Shown: positions 22,001 to 35,350, counted from the stretch's first letter. The stretch: DNA of 64,000 nt from Cyprinodon diabolis (GCA_030533445.1 CM060075.1:38831219-38895218); one strand, 5' to 3'. Numbers and translations are program-made. The notes: generated from the letters alone by a model not told the origin.

Positions 22001-24920
22001 GTCAAGGTGAAGAGGGAGCTGAGTTTGAGGGCAAAGCTCTCGATTTACCGATCGATCTTCGTTCCCTCTCTCACCTATGGGCATGAGATCTGAGTAATGA
22101 CCAGATCGCGAATACAAGCGGCTGAAATGGGTTTCCTTCGCAGGGTGGCTGGGCGAGGGTGAGGAGCTCAGTTACCTGGGAGGAGTTCAGGGTAGAGTCG
22201 TTGCTCCTCCACGTCGAAAGGAGCCAGATGCCTCCTGGTGGCCTCCCTCAGGAGGTGTTCCAGGCATGTCCCATTGGGAGGAGGCCTGATGGAAGCCCCA
22301 GGACATGCTGGGGGGACTATGTCTCTGAGCTGGAATGGTGTTGCCTTGTAGAGCAGTCGGAGGAGGTGTGTGCATCTCTGTTAAGACTGCTGCCTCAGTG
22401 ACACGGCCCCTCAAGCCGGGCGTACACTGTACGTTTTTTAGGCTTTTTCGGGACGAATTTCCAGTTGTGCGAGAATTTTTTGATCAGCCAGACTTTCTGC
22501 CTAATCGTGTTTCGTTTAGTGTACAGGGGGTTAGGAGGGTCGATTAGCCTCTCACGACCACATCCCGTTCAGGAATCGTAAGGTCGGTAGATAATTAAAC
22601 ATGTTTGAAATTCAGTCGGCCGTCGTGGGCAAATCACTCTGCGCAAACAAGGACTCCCCTCCTTCTTCTTCCTCTTAGAGGAAACAGCATGGCGGGGGTG
22701 TGAGTGAAATGGACTTCTTTCTATAACATTGCCAGGCCGTAGTAGCTACATTGGCTCAGCCTTGTCTTTGTCCAAATACGTTTTAGGCTTTTCTTTTTAG
22801 GACTTTCAGAACACAACATTGCACAAATTACCAAGGCAGCGTGTTTCTCTCTTGTGAGCTTAATTTTCCTCTTCAACTGGTTTGGTTTCTGGATAGATGA
22901 GTCCGATTGGTGCCATCTCACCACAAAGTTTAGTCCGACATGGTTTTTAGATGTTCAGTGTGAGCAGGTAGATCGCGCCAGAGCGTCACGCTGCTCCGTG
23001 AGCATCGTGAGCTGTGAACTCACACTGTTCGACGAAACCCTGTGGTGTCTTTACACAGTGTGAGCTGTACTTGTAACCAAAGAATAGAACTTAGTTGGGT
23101 TCAGATAGCAGTTTACTATCAACCAGTTTGTTTAATACAAATGACTGGACTGAAATACATTCAACATAATCTCAACTCGATCAGAGAGTATACCTGAAAA
23201 CAACAACAAACAACAACAACAAAAATTCACTCCAAACATGAGTGTAACAAAAAAGAAAGAAAGCTGGCCAGCAAGAAAAAAAAGTTCATATAGAACTCTA
23301 TATTTGTACGTGTGTCTGGTGCATACGAATGAAAGGCTGTCTTGACTGTAATAGGGACCCAGAAAGATGGTGGCAGCCGGTGTCCAAAAGCACGGAAAAT
23401 ACTCAACAGCCTCTCCTTCCTCCTCTGTAGGCACACAAACACCCTCCCAACGTTCCTCTTGTCATGATTTTACTTAAGTTCAGACCCAAATGCAGAAGAC
23501 CAAAACAGGGAGACCAGGGAAAAAGGTTTAACAGGTTTTATTGAAGAGATAATGCAGAGATAAGTGTTGCTCTGAACACTGCTCAACCGGAACTGAAAAG
23601 TGAGGGGAAGGCACGGCGATTAGTTCAGGCTCAGTGGGAAAATAGATTTGTGAACTTGGAGAAGAGGATTTGGTTGCTGACTCACGTTTCCAGAGAAGTT
23701 GTTGAATCTTTGATTCCAGTCTGTATGCTGTTGTTCCAGTGTTTGTCTGATTCAGTGGAGGGCAGACAGGGTTTACCCAGAAAGCGGTTGTTTGTAGGCG
23801 AACGGAGAAACTGACTGCCACTCAGATTTCCTGCGGTACTTGAACGTGTTGTAATGGAGATGAATCCCTTTCTCAGTGTGAAGCTGAAACGATCTTTTGG
23901 GGAAAGTAGATCTAAACCTCCTGTTTGAATCCCAGCTCAGTTTGAAGTTCAGTTGATCCTTCCAGGGAGAGAAGGTCCGAAAAATCCAGTTTGCAGGATG
24001 GCGTCAAGGTAGTGGCAGTCAGCAGCTTAAGAACACTCCGTTTAACGAGGAAACCATCAGCAGGTGTGTGAGGAGGCGGACCAGAACCAGGCGCTTCCTG
24101 GTGGAGGAAGGGAGACAAAAACAGAAAACACAAACACACAGACAGGAATCCTGACACCTCTCACAATAACACAAAATATAAAAATACAGCAGGGTTACAT
24201 ACGCATAGTGTATAACTGGCTTTATAAAGCGGGGAAAAGATGGATGGATGGATGGATGGATGGATGGATGGATGGATGGATGGATGGATGGATGGATGGA
24301 TGGATGGATGGATGGATGGATGGATGGATGGATGGATGGATGGATGGATGGATATGGATGGATGGATGGATGGAAAAAAACTAAGGAAAATGGTCCAATA
24401 CAGAAATAATGACTAGAGAAAGTAAATAACAAAGCAGCTAAAACACTAAGAAACACAAAAGAGAAATGAGCTAGAAATCCCCTGGCAGAAGTTTGGCAAA
24501 CCTAAAACAGCAAAAAGAACAGAGTACTGCTAGCCAAAAAAAAAAACATAGCTAAGCTATAATATAACCTGCAAAAAGAGGGTACAAGAGGATTTTTTTA
24601 ACTCCTAAAATGTTTAATAGAAAAATTATATTTCTTTAATTTGTTTCTTAATTTTTTTCTTGTTTGATGTTTTGTTTGGCAGGTACAGCAAGCTGATCAA
24701 GGCGTATCAAGATCAGATGGACCCCTACAAGGCGATCAACATCTTCAGAGAACATATGATGAATCAGAAGAGCCTCCATAAAGCTCTGTAAGAACCGAGC
24801 ACGTGTCTGTTCACTGATGACCTGGAGAGTCTTTAAATCTGATGGTTTTTCTTTTTCCACTGCAGGAACTGTGAGAATGAAAGAGATGAAGAAGTCCACA
24901 GCAGGACTTATGTTTTGTAG
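13082..24920 (+). CDS. Secreted C-type lectin-domain protein with unrecognised, largely helix-like C-terminal extension
   Basis: I assembled eleven coding exons: 13082-13136, 13228-13337, 13419-13532, 13618-13714, 15772-15835, 16160-16203, 17834-18018, 20507-20590, 20666-20904, 24683-24787 and 24866-24920. All introns are GT-AG, all phases match, and the total is 1152 nt (383 residues plus stop). Residues 1-18 are a signal peptide. Residues about 30-142 are a long-form C-type lectin-like domain with the expected cysteines (C30, C41, C58, C116 or C119, C134, C142), W-L-G-G and F-Y-I-C motifs. The EPN/QPD and WND calcium-sugar motifs are absent, so classical carbohydrate binding is doubtful. 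Residues about 148-383 form an extension that is largely helix-like, with many Leu, Arg and Trp and one sequon (N-L-T). I recognise no family for it. It looks like a fish secreted immune-type lectin. The first introns are short (81-91 bp); later ones are swollen by transposons. Confidence 0.82.
13847..14141. mobile_element. Small TIR element (MITE) in lectin-gene intron 4
   Basis: The ends TACGCTGGAAAAA and the reverse complement TACACTGGAAAAA form terminal inverted repeats around about 295 bp with no coding capacity. Characteristic internal text (stretches like cttattttaagtg and ttgccaatgga) recurs in a second truncated copy at 14164-14285 and in an eroded relative near 32850-33110. Confidence 0.65.
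14164..14285. mobile_element. Truncated second copy of the 13847 MITE family
   Basis: The sequence follows the left part of the 13847 element (end, then aattaagtaaaaatttcttaaatt-type text), but stops abruptly where the next element begins at 14286. Confidence 0.55.
14286..14854. mobile_element. Non-autonomous TIR element, GGCCCCGTCC-type
   Basis: The left end GGCCCCGTCCACACGAAG matches, with several changes, the reverse complement of the right end (GCCTCTCATCCATACGAAG). There is no transposase. It has inserted into, and truncated, the neighbouring MITE copy inside lectin-gene intron 4. Confidence 0.6.
14855..15771 (+). other. Remainder of lectin-gene intron 4
   Basis: AT-rich intron sequence with no recognised element. 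It ends in a usable acceptor (ttcttttgtag) before exon 5. Confidence 0.5.
16204..16940 (+). other. Lectin-gene intron 6, first part
   Basis: Mostly unassigned. An open stretch on the minus strand (16539-16721, 60 codons) has protein-like composition but no neighbouring support, so no gene is called. Confidence 0.35.
16941..17620. mobile_element. TIR element family A, copy 1 (AAAGTC ends)
   Basis: The ends TAAAGTCATACAGAAG and ...ATGACTTTAA are inverted. The internal text is shared with 42258-43033 and, in reverse, with 34498-34760. Relative to the 42.3 kb copy, it lacks about 120 bp in the middle. It has no coding capacity. It sits in lectin-gene intron 6. Confidence 0.6.
18291..19896. mobile_element. 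Long inverted-repeat element with tandem array, in lectin-gene intron 7
   Basis: ATGGAAGAAAAACAGTCTC at the left is mirrored at the right end (19878-19896). The inner inverted block around 18858-18910 pairs with 19683-19735. The left arm holds about 13 tandem units of roughly 31 bp (18330-18735; core TAACACCGAATTTTAAACAC), while the right arm holds only one or two, so the left array has expanded. There is no transposase frame. A separate hAT element lies in its centre. Confidence 0.7.
19077..19565. mobile_element. Non-autonomous hAT element with perfect 8-bp TSD
   Basis: The termini TAGAGTACTGCACGGGTCG and the inverse of ...TTGCAGGACTCTA bound 489 bp. AGCTAACT occurs directly on both sides (19069-19076 and 19566-19573), the 8-bp duplication typical of hAT insertions. 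The interior is rich in ACCCG units. It is nested inside the 18291-19896 element and so is younger. Confidence 0.85.
19897..20506 (+). other. End of lectin-gene intron 7
   Basis: Unassigned T-rich intron. A fragment near 20085-20165 (cttggtttccaag, gaaacg-like text) recurs near 33840-33930 and 34815-34872, so it is a dispersed repeat fragment. A long poly(T) tract precedes exon 8. Confidence 0.4.
20905..21950 (+). other. Lectin-gene intron 9, first part
   Basis: AT-rich intron sequence without recognised elements. Confidence 0.4.
21955..22402 (+). mobile_element. LINE reverse-transcriptase C-terminal fragment (RTE/Rex-like), decayed
   Basis: Broken frames read [15 protein letters not shown], then S-L-T-Y-G-H-E, then [15 protein letters not shown], with a [10 protein letters not shown] type segment. 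This is the end of the RT protein of a common teleost non-LTR retrotransposon. In-frame stops and shifts make it dead. A relative lies inverted at 54545-55325. Confidence 0.75.
22411..23075. mobile_element. MITE family B, copy 1 (AAGCCGGGC ends), right-truncated
   Basis: The left end AAGCCGGGCGTACACTGTACG and the interior match the copy at 59778-60397, including a shared stretch around catgtttgaaattcagtc. The right terminal repeat seen in the other copy is not preserved here. Confidence 0.6.
23460..24156 (-). repeat. Solo LTR with 5-bp TSD, copy 1
   Basis: It starts TGTCATGA and ends CCTGACA, and is flanked by CCTCT on both sides (23455-23459 and 24157-24161). An AATAAA poly(A) signal reads on the minus strand near the left edge, so the LTR is oriented minus. 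A second copy lies at 62137-62936. There is no internal retroelement sequence. It lies in lectin-gene intron 9. Confidence 0.75.
24239..24373. repeat. (GGAT)n microsatellite
   Basis: About 33 tandem GGAT units with one interruption near 24351. The long frames across it on both strands are artefacts of the repeat. Confidence 0.95.
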
Positions 24921-25287
24921 ATGCATACTTTAAATACCTCATCCTTATTAAGATTATCTAAGAGATAAAAAATGATTTTGGTTTTGTGGGATTAAAAAAA
25001 AAACTTTAAAACACTTTGGGAAAATCATAACTGCTATAGTAAAGTCTTAGAAGAGACACTAAATACTGCAGTCAGCTTAGCAGGAAGTTACCACTATAAT
25101 AAAAGCACTTTACTGCAGTTTACCACCACAAAGGTCCTGGACTTTTGGACTATTTACAGGAATATTGTGTGTTTTTTATCTTGAACATCTAAATGGAAAG
25201 TACATCCATGTCAGTTTTTTTTTTTTTTATCATGTTTGTATGAAGTCTGTGCACAGGTTTCTTGGTGATGCTACCTTATGTTATTTA

Positions 25288-25293
25288 AATAAA
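25288..25293 (+). terminator. Poly(A) signal of the lectin-domain gene
   Basis: This AATAAA lies 368 bases past the stop at 24920, downstream of a plausible 3' UTR. A hAT element begins about 100 bases later. Confidence 0.6.
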
Positions 25294-25391
25294 CTCTTCT
25301 TCCCTCTTCTTCTACCACATGAATAATGTTAAAATCTAAGTTCTAGGATTCATTCAGTTGGTGTCTAAGAAAAAATGTCTTGCATGCCTTT

Positions 25392-26840
25392 CAGAGATGG
25401 GAAGTAACGAAGTACAAATACTTCGTTACTGTACTCAAGTAGATTTTTCTGATATTTTTACTTTACTTTACTACTTATTTTTATGGCGACTTTTTACTTC
25501 TACTCCTTACATTTTACACAAATATCTGTACTTTCTACTCCTTACATTTTAAAAAATTGTATCGTTACTATAGTTTTGAATCATTTCAATGGAACAAGAT
25601 AAACGGAGCCGTTTTCCCCCTCTGTTCCCAAAGTGTAGCCGCCGTCTATCACACACAGCGTCACATCCTTCACTACATTTCCCAGCATGCACCACAGACC
25701 GGCCGTCATGGCGGTGGCAGTTCCAAACAATTCACCCGGTAATTCACACTAGTTCCGAAATTACAACGTCACCTTTCATTCAACACTTCACTTACTCACC
25801 AGCGTAGCAAACTCTGAAGGTACCCACTGCGACAGCTTCAGTATACATTCCGTAGTCGGCAATAAAACTTCCCAGTCAAATTACACATTCTCGCCCTTGG
25901 TCCGTCAGCATACTGGTCCGTGTGGAAACACGTACCGCATCGGAGCCAGTCTCTTATCCATTGTCCCAGGGCATTGGAAAATACTTTGTGGGGACAGGGG
26001 TGTTAAGTGGGATTTCAATGTATGTAATAATTGTTAGCATGGTAATTAGTAGATGAATTGGGACTGTTAGCATAGTTAAACTATTTCATAATTATGTATG
26101 TTTTTTGTATGAATGATGCTATTGTCAGTATTTATTTTTCTACAATGTTAACTGTGCTTTATTGGGGCGCACTCCCAATGGCTTGGGAGGGCTGCTTGGA
26201 GAGACTGGTTGGAGAAGCTGCTTTTGAAGGTCTGCTTAGAGAGACTATATTTAAAGTCAGCTTGCTGTGAGGCTGTCAGTGTTTTGTATTGCCTGCAATG
26301 GCCGGTTTTGTTTTCTTTATTTGAAAGTATTTTGTTTGTTTTGGTTTTTTTTTGTCTTCACCATCACACCAGTAAATAAACCGCTACACGCTTTTGAACT
26401 GGAATTTTGTCGTCAGCTGGTTCTTACCACCTTTTTGCAAGTCATCTGCTTACACCTCCTCTAACGTGAGACGGGAGCTGGCGAGCCGTTATCTCACAAA
26501 GATGAATCGACAGATTTGGCGGTATTCATTCGCGGCAAATCATTGCAGCTTGGTGGCGGTGGCGTTAGCATAGTAGTATGGACGACGAGATGATTGAAAA
26601 TGAACACAACGGAGATCTAGTCCTATTGGCAGACATCCATTTAAAATGTAGGCAACGGCATGAAAAAAGTGGTTTCTACTTTTACTTTTATACTTTAAGT
26701 AAATTTACAAGCCTGTACTTTGTTACTTTTACTTGAGTAAAGAAGTTTAATCAGTACTTCCACTTTTACCAGAGTATTTTTTAACACAAGTATCTGTACT
26801 TTTACTCAAGTACAGAAAGTGAGTACTTTTGCCATCTCTG
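25392..26840. mobile_element. Non-autonomous hAT element, 1.45 kb, perfect 8-bp TSD
   Basis: The ends CAGAGATGGGAAGTA and ...TACTTTTGCCATCTCTG are inverted, and ATGCCTTT is duplicated exactly on both sides (25384-25391 and 26841-26848). The subterminal regions are rich in short acttttact-type repeats. No transposase is recognised inside. Confidence 0.85.
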
Positions 26841-26848
26841 ATGCCTTT

Positions 26849-27290
26849 AAAGAAAAGTATATGTTACAAATTCTTTCTTTTATTTTTCTGGATACGTTTT
26901 GCAGTACTTTAGAAATTATTCACTCTGTCTCCCTCTGCTGCCTGAAACTGGGAACTTCAGTCACCCAGCCATTCATACATGTACTAAACAGAGCAGGGGT
27001 CTACTGTAAACCTTTAAAATACAAAGTTTTTCTCTGGGTTCAGCTGAGTAAAAATTAAGAGCCCCAAATCTTTTATAGCACTTTAATGAAACAAAGCTTT
27101 ATTTTTGTTTTTAATATCTGTTATAGGAAATCTGTTGCCATTTCAAACAAGCAAAGGTGTATTTGTATTTCTAGATTTTATAATGAGGAAAAGCATAAAA
27201 TGTGTCATAAATATGAAGCATGGATATTATTTGATTAAAACATCCTCACAAAATTTCCAACTTTTTACAAGATAAAGTAGTTCTAAAAAG
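26849..27290. other. Unassigned sequence
   Basis: AT-rich DNA between two elements. I see no gene or repeat boundary. Confidence 0.4.
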
Positions 27291-27296
27291 ATATTT

Positions 27297-28195
27297 GTGG
27301 TTCTTTTAATGATATGCTGTTGTGATTATTCTATCAAACATTCTATTAAAAAACTTTACAAAGCTTCTAAAACTGTTATTTGTTATGAGACTACATTATC
27401 TGATTACATCGTCGACTACATCGTCTATTATTGTGGAGTCCCTCAGGGTTCTATCCTGGGACCGTTATTGTGTGTGCTATACCTTGCCTTTCAAAGAGAT
27501 TTCTACTGAATATGGCATAGCTTACCATTTCTATGCAGACAATGTTCAAATTTATTTGCCCATTGCAATAAACAGCCACTGCCCCCTGACACCCCTAATC
27601 GACTGTCTGTGTGACGTCAAGGCTTGGTTATCAAAGATTTTTCAGATTTTTTCATTTTCTGAATAAGAGCAAGACAGAGGTGATGGTGTTTGGCAGTGCC
27701 ATCTCTGACTTGAGTCCTTTTCAAGGATTTTGTACGTTCCAAAGCATCCAGCCTTGGTGTCACCATAGACAGTGATTTTAAACTGGACAAACAAATAACG
27801 AGCCTTTTAAAATTGTGTTTTTATCATCTTCTTTATCTAAGGTAAAACAGATTCTATCTTTAAATGCCTTTGAGCAGGTTTTACTCTCTTATTTCTAGCC
27901 ATCTGGACTACTGCAATATGCTTTATTCAGGCAACAAACTGGGGAAAAAGCTTGGTTCTGCTGCATGTATCTTCCTGTTAAAAGGGAGTTTTTCCTCTCC
28001 ACTGTCACTACAAACATGCTTAGTGTGAGGGATTGCATTCGAGTCAATGAGTCGATGCAATCAACTGGTTTTCCTTAGATAGAAAACTGAATCAATTTGA
28101 CTATATGATCTGATGAACCTTAAAGTGCCTTTAGGTGACGTGTTATGAATTGGCGCTATAGAAATAAACTGAATTGAAAATTGAATTGAATTAAT
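27297..28195 (+). mobile_element. L2-type LINE 3' fragment (RT and tail), dead
   Basis: Broken frames show G-V-P-Q-G-S-I-L-G-P-L-L, then Y-H-F-Y-A-D-N (the RT YADD position, changed), then K-S-K-T-E-V-M-V-F-G and L-G-V-T-I-D-S-D. Next comes the typical teleost tail (ggcgctatagaaataaactgaattg). 5'-truncated and frameshifted. The same tail lies inverted at 38722-39450. Confidence 0.85.
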
Positions 28196-28199
28196 CCAC

Positions 28200-30721
<2,522 letters not shown>

Positions 30722-30788
30722 TATGTGGTTTCGTAAACAATATACTTTTATAATAAATTAATATGAATTCCGTTACTTGTGTATTATA

Positions 30789-30996
30789 CACAGGGAAATA
30801 AGTATTGGAACACCCTGGTATTTTGCAAGCTGTCCCACTTAGAAATCATGGAGGTGTCTGAAATAGTCATCGTAGGTTCATGTCCACTGTGACATAGTTA
30901 AGACATAATCTAAAAAAAGAAGAATCAAGAAAATCACAATGTATGATTTTTTTTAAACTATTTGTATGATACATCTGCAAATAAATATTTGAACAC
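30789..30996. mobile_element. Solo terminal repeat of another Tc1-like element
   Basis: The text (cagggaaataagtattggaacaccc, then ttagaaatcatggaggtgtc, ending aataaatatttgaacac) follows the terminal inverted repeat of a different Tc1-type family. No transposase or partner repeat is nearby. Confidence 0.6.
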
Positions 30997-31639
30997 AGAC
31001 ATTAAAAAGAAATTGAAAAGTGAAATATTTCACCTTTCACTTTTCAACTAACTCTAGATATCGTTTAGACGTAAATTACTTGATATTTTCAACCCATTTT
31101 TGCTCGGTGGTTACCTGCTCCAAGAGCTGCATGTGGATGATAGTCAGATTGAGTAGTACTTCCTTTTATCTAGCTGGGCAGAGAGCACCAGTGCTGGGGA
31201 GAGGCAGCGGCTGACCGGGGTCCCCGCTGGAGCTAGGACGACAAATGATGAAGGATCAACAGTCGTTTAAACCAGCTTTTTTAAAAGCCACCTAAAAACC
31301 TCTTAATAGCGTTCCTTATTTCATCCTTTGTCAAAATAATTTTTTTCTTTATTCCATTTGAATTGAAACATTTTTTTGTCCCCTCTGCAATCCTTATGCC
31401 TGGTAGACTTTTTGTGCTTTTGTAGTTTAGAAAGTCAAGTCTTTCGAGATGCCTGCTTTGCTCAACCAGACTGAATTTCTCAGCCATTGTTTTCTGCAAA
31501 GACTCTCCAGCTGAGTCAGATTGGATGAAGATTATCTTTGAACATCAGTTTCCATGTCTTTCAGGGGTGATGCACAATTATAATTTTCCTAATTGCATAA
31601 TATTTTGGTGGTAGGCAACAAAGGTCAGTTTTTGTCTCA
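30997..31639. other. Unassigned sequence
   Basis: No gene or element recognised. A 72-codon minus-strand frame at 31281-31499 lacks support. Confidence 0.4.
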
Positions 31640-31930
31640 AATAACCAGCGTCTTCTTGAAACTTTTGCGGCGTTCTCCCCATATGGCAGAATAGAAGAGA
31701 AATCCCTTTATTGGCCCACAGTGAGGAAATTCTGGGGTTTACAGCAGCAAAAGGATTATAGAAAAAAATCTTCACACAAATGTGGACCTTTGAAAATGTA
31801 TAAGAATAACACACTAGTGAAGAGTTAAAAGATAAACAATTAAATACTGACATGTAGAGTGCTTTAACTATATAAAACAGTGCATCTGGAGAATAAATAA
31901 CCAATATACAGCTAAGGACATACAGCTATG
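31640..31930 (-). mobile_element. LINE 3' tail fragment (ATTCTATT-type), copy 1
   Basis: Read on the minus strand, this matches 41090-41300, including caataaagggattt and the ggttatttattctccag-type text. It is a 5'-truncated retroposon tail. Confidence 0.6.
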
Positions 31931-32339
31931 ATGTGGGATTGAATCACAATAGGATGTTTTAGGCCTTTGTTCCAGACTCTCTTCCATAAAAATCAGATAT
32001 GTAGATTGAAAAACTAACAGTCGTCCTGTCTGTTGACCTTCCACTTGAATAGTTAAACTCTGTGCTTTCTCCTCGTCTGATTGATGTTCTCCTCCCTGTG
32101 CAGCTTATCAGTTTAGATGTGGAAGGTAGGTTCAGGGTTTTCACGCTCTACCACACTTAGTTAGATTACACCAACAGTTATTATTCAGTCCTACGTGCAA
32201 AACATCTCGCCCTTCCATATTAAAGTTGCTTATGCGTGGTTATTTTCAACAATTACTGTCTTTTAATGGACTTTTAATAGAGACCAGATATGTGGATTTG
32301 GGCATGAAAATGTATCCCAATCTGAGTTGCGGATCTTAA
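31931..32339. other. Unassigned sequence
   Basis: No supported feature. Confidence 0.4.
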
Positions 32340-32600
32340 TGGTGCCATGCACCATCCATTTTTAGATTATTCCATCTTCCCATCAACTCTGAACAGTGTT
32401 GAATCGAATTATACCCCACAGCGTGATCCAGCCACCTTCTGCCACCTTCATGATGCTGCCATCCTAGTTTTGCATCTGTACCATCTAGTTCTATTTTGGT
32501 CTCTTCTCCCACATTTGCTGTGATCTCTGTAGACCTTGTGGCAAATCTAGAGGGGATTTCTCATTGCCATTATGCCAATATTGCTTTCTTCTTTAGAATT
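32340..32600 (-). mobile_element. Strongly decayed Tc1-like transposase fragment
   Basis: Degenerate text in the order expected on the minus strand of a Tc1 transposase gene (the gtgatccagccacc, ttttggtctcttctccc and cttgtggcaaa blocks) indicates a fossil. No open frame remains. Confidence 0.45.
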
Positions 32601-32849
32601 ATTTTGGATTTATACCGAGATTAAACTACAAATTGCATGGACTCTATTTACTAACTGGAACGACTCTGGTTGGATTATATTTGATGGTTTCAGAAACATA
32701 CAATAGCATACTTCAAAATATATTTGTTTATTTTAAAAAAATCTTTAACACAATGCATCATTTTTTCCGTTTCACAATTATCCACTTCCTAGTGGCTCAC
32801 ACAAATTCCAAATAAAATTCCAAGAGTTATTTGCAACATTTTGCTGCTT

Positions 32850-33110
32850 TTACACTGGGAAAGCTGACGTGAAATTAGGTTTAAAAAATAATTAAAATAA
32901 ACTGAGAAATTAAATAGATGATCTGCCAAAGGAATTAATATTTTTGCCTCTTAAATATGATAATAGAAAAAATATAATAGAAAAAAGATAACAGTTTTTT
33001 TTTTTATGTTCGATGTAAAGCATCTTATTCCATTGGTTAACAGTCTTACCTACCTCCTAAAAGATCAAGGGAAAATACACTTAATAAAGGTATAGAGGAT
33101 TAACTTTTAT
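32850..33110. mobile_element. Eroded relative of the 13847 MITE family
   Basis: A TTTTACACTGGGAAA-like left end and shared internal blocks (tattccattggttaac, agaaattaaat) suggest a diverged copy. The right end is unclear. Confidence 0.4.
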
Positions 33111-34497
33111 TTCTGGTTGGATCATCTAAATAGGTGGTCCTCCTTATTGTCAATCATTCTGGTGATATGTTTATGTAAGGTCATCCTACGTGCTCTTCCC
33201 GTTAGCTATCTTTTTCTGTCCAAGCGCACTTTCAGGCGTATAACTGTGGTGAGCTCCGGTGTTAGACAGTCATTGAAGCTCACCTTTATCACCGCGGTTC
33301 TTTGAAAAAGTGTCTACGAAGTGTATGAGAAAAAAAGAAAGGCCTCAGAAGAGGCAGATATATCTCAGAATGCTTTGCGTGGAGCGCTCTCCACGCAAAG
33401 CATTATGGGATTTGCTGTTTGGCAACTAATAACAAAGATTGCACTGTGGAGGAGGAGTTACGTGACCAACGGGTAGCAAAAAGCATTGATCATCTGTCCG
33501 AACGGTCATTAACTGAGTTTACTATAGAGCCTACTATTTAGTCCCTGCTCTATACAGTGATTGAGGGATTTATATTTCAGGTTTCAGGTATTTGTAATAC
33601 CTAAAACCTGTCTATGATTGTTAAGGGTCGGTTTCAGACAGGTTTCAGGTATTACAGGAGACAATCCCCCCTTTAACGACAATCCCCCCCTTTAACGACC
33701 GACCTTCAGAATCATAGACAGGTTTAAGATATTACAGGATAACAATGGAACCAAACAACCCACTCATCGGTTACCATTTGCATGTTTCCAAGCGATACAA
33801 GGCCTTGTCTATATAAAAACTCAAACTCACTGCGGATCCAGACATTTGAATTGAGAAAGCTTCCTGGAGGGGAAGCGAAACGTCTTCAAATCTTGGAAAC
33901 CAAGTCCAGTGGATTGTTTTTTAAACTTTTATGGAATGACTATGACCAAGTAACGTCTTCCTATCCGGAGGCAGCCCGGGCCACAGGCGGCTACGCTCTA
34001 CCCCTTCTATTTGCTAGGCTAGCTAATCTGAATTGTTCAATTCCATTTCGAGAGTGATATCATCTGTGGTAGTAGCACTAGACATCTTCCAGGCATGTGA
34101 GTAAAAGTAGCAGCAGTTCAGCAGACAGGATGAGTGAATGGTAGCCTGCGGCGCGGATGACGTCATACACGCGCCACTTTGTTTTTTAAACATATAAATA
34201 TAAAAAATATAACCACGGATGTCTGGGGGACAGTGATTCGCTTACAGGTTATGAATGCTGGCGTACCATAAATGATAAATTATGAACAATTTAGTTTGTG
34301 CATTCATTGCCCATAGGAAGACGTTACTTGGATATAACCTAACCGAATATCTTCATAACAGCTCCAAATGACACAAAACTAATGTAGGTGAGTAGAACAT
34401 GATGTAATAACGTAAAATCAAGGGCCCAATGTAAAAAAAAAAACGGTGTTCCCCTTTAAGTAAACACCTACTCATATCTTGTTTTATGGTGTGATTT
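33111..34497. other. Intergenic mosaic of short repeats, with one perfect hairpin
   Basis: There are repeated ggtttcaggtatt and caatcccccctttaacgac blocks at 33580-33740 and a dispersed fragment at about 33840-33930. A 16-bp perfect inverted repeat with a 4-base loop lies at 33369-33404. No gene is recognised. Confidence 0.4.
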
Positions 34498-34760
34498 TTA
34501 AAGTCGTAGGGAAGCATCTGTTCCAACGGTGGCAGTTCCGAATTCTCCCGAGCGGTGCACGACTTTACACGAGGGAATAAAGTGAATGTGATTGGTTGAT
34601 TATCAAGAGGGTGGGATTGTTGTGGCGGAAGGTTCACAAGCTGGTTTGGTTGTGGCTGGTTTCTGGAAGCATCTTGCTAACCAGTTAGCAACTTAGTGCT
34701 AGTAGCTTCCCAATGGGAAGTTCCATTGGGATAAGTAGCACTAAATTGGTGACTTAGGCT
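34498..34760. mobile_element. TIR element family A, copy 2, truncated, inverted
   Basis: It starts AAAGTCGTAGGGAAGC and reads as the reverse complement of the right part of the copies at 16941-17620 and 42258-43033 (gattggttgattatcaagagg text). The other end is missing. Confidence 0.6.
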
Positions 34761-35250
34761 ACTGCAGGCCTTGATGCTCAATTCCGATTTTTTTGTGAAA
34801 TCTGATTTTTTTCGCATTATGTAAAAATTCAAAAAATATCCACTGGACTTGGTTTCCAAGTTTTGAAGACGTTTTTTTCGCAATACCATTCATATTTCCA
34901 AATATATGCGACTTGTATATGATATTCTGTGTGAACTGCAGTCATATAACGCAAGTGTCCCGCATGCGCAGTAGAGGATGCAATGATTTTTAGTGAGGTG
35001 CCACTGAGTGTTTGCTGTCAGTACAGGGACCCTAACAGGGACCAGGACAAGTTCTACCGGGGCAGTGGCCATGTTGGCCTCTGTCCTGAACCACCTGGTT
35101 GCATCATGACAAAAAGTTCAACATGTATAAATACTTTTCCAATGTATCCTTATATATATATATTGGCATCAATTTCATGCAGAACCCCCTTTGTAATAGA
35201 GTTGCACTGGATGTAATGCTTATAAAGGGCTTCAGTGTCTTCTTGATGTA
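34761..35250. other. Unassigned, probably old MITE sequence
   Basis: T-rich text (ccgatttttttgtgaaatctgatt) looks like a diverged fish MITE, interrupted near 34815-34872 by the dispersed ccactggacttggtttccaag fragment. No ends were confirmed. Confidence 0.35.
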
Positions 35251-35350
35251 GATGTTTTAGTGCTGCTTGGCTCTTCATGCTTTCTACTGCTGGAACTGTA
35301 TGAACCCAGAACTACATGTACAAGAAACACTGCTTCTCCTCCTCTCTGTT

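Noticed and set aside
24064..24384. Long frames on both strands at 24.0-24.5 kb
   Set aside because: They consist of translated GGAT repeat (W-M-D-G or H-P-S-I units) and are not genes.
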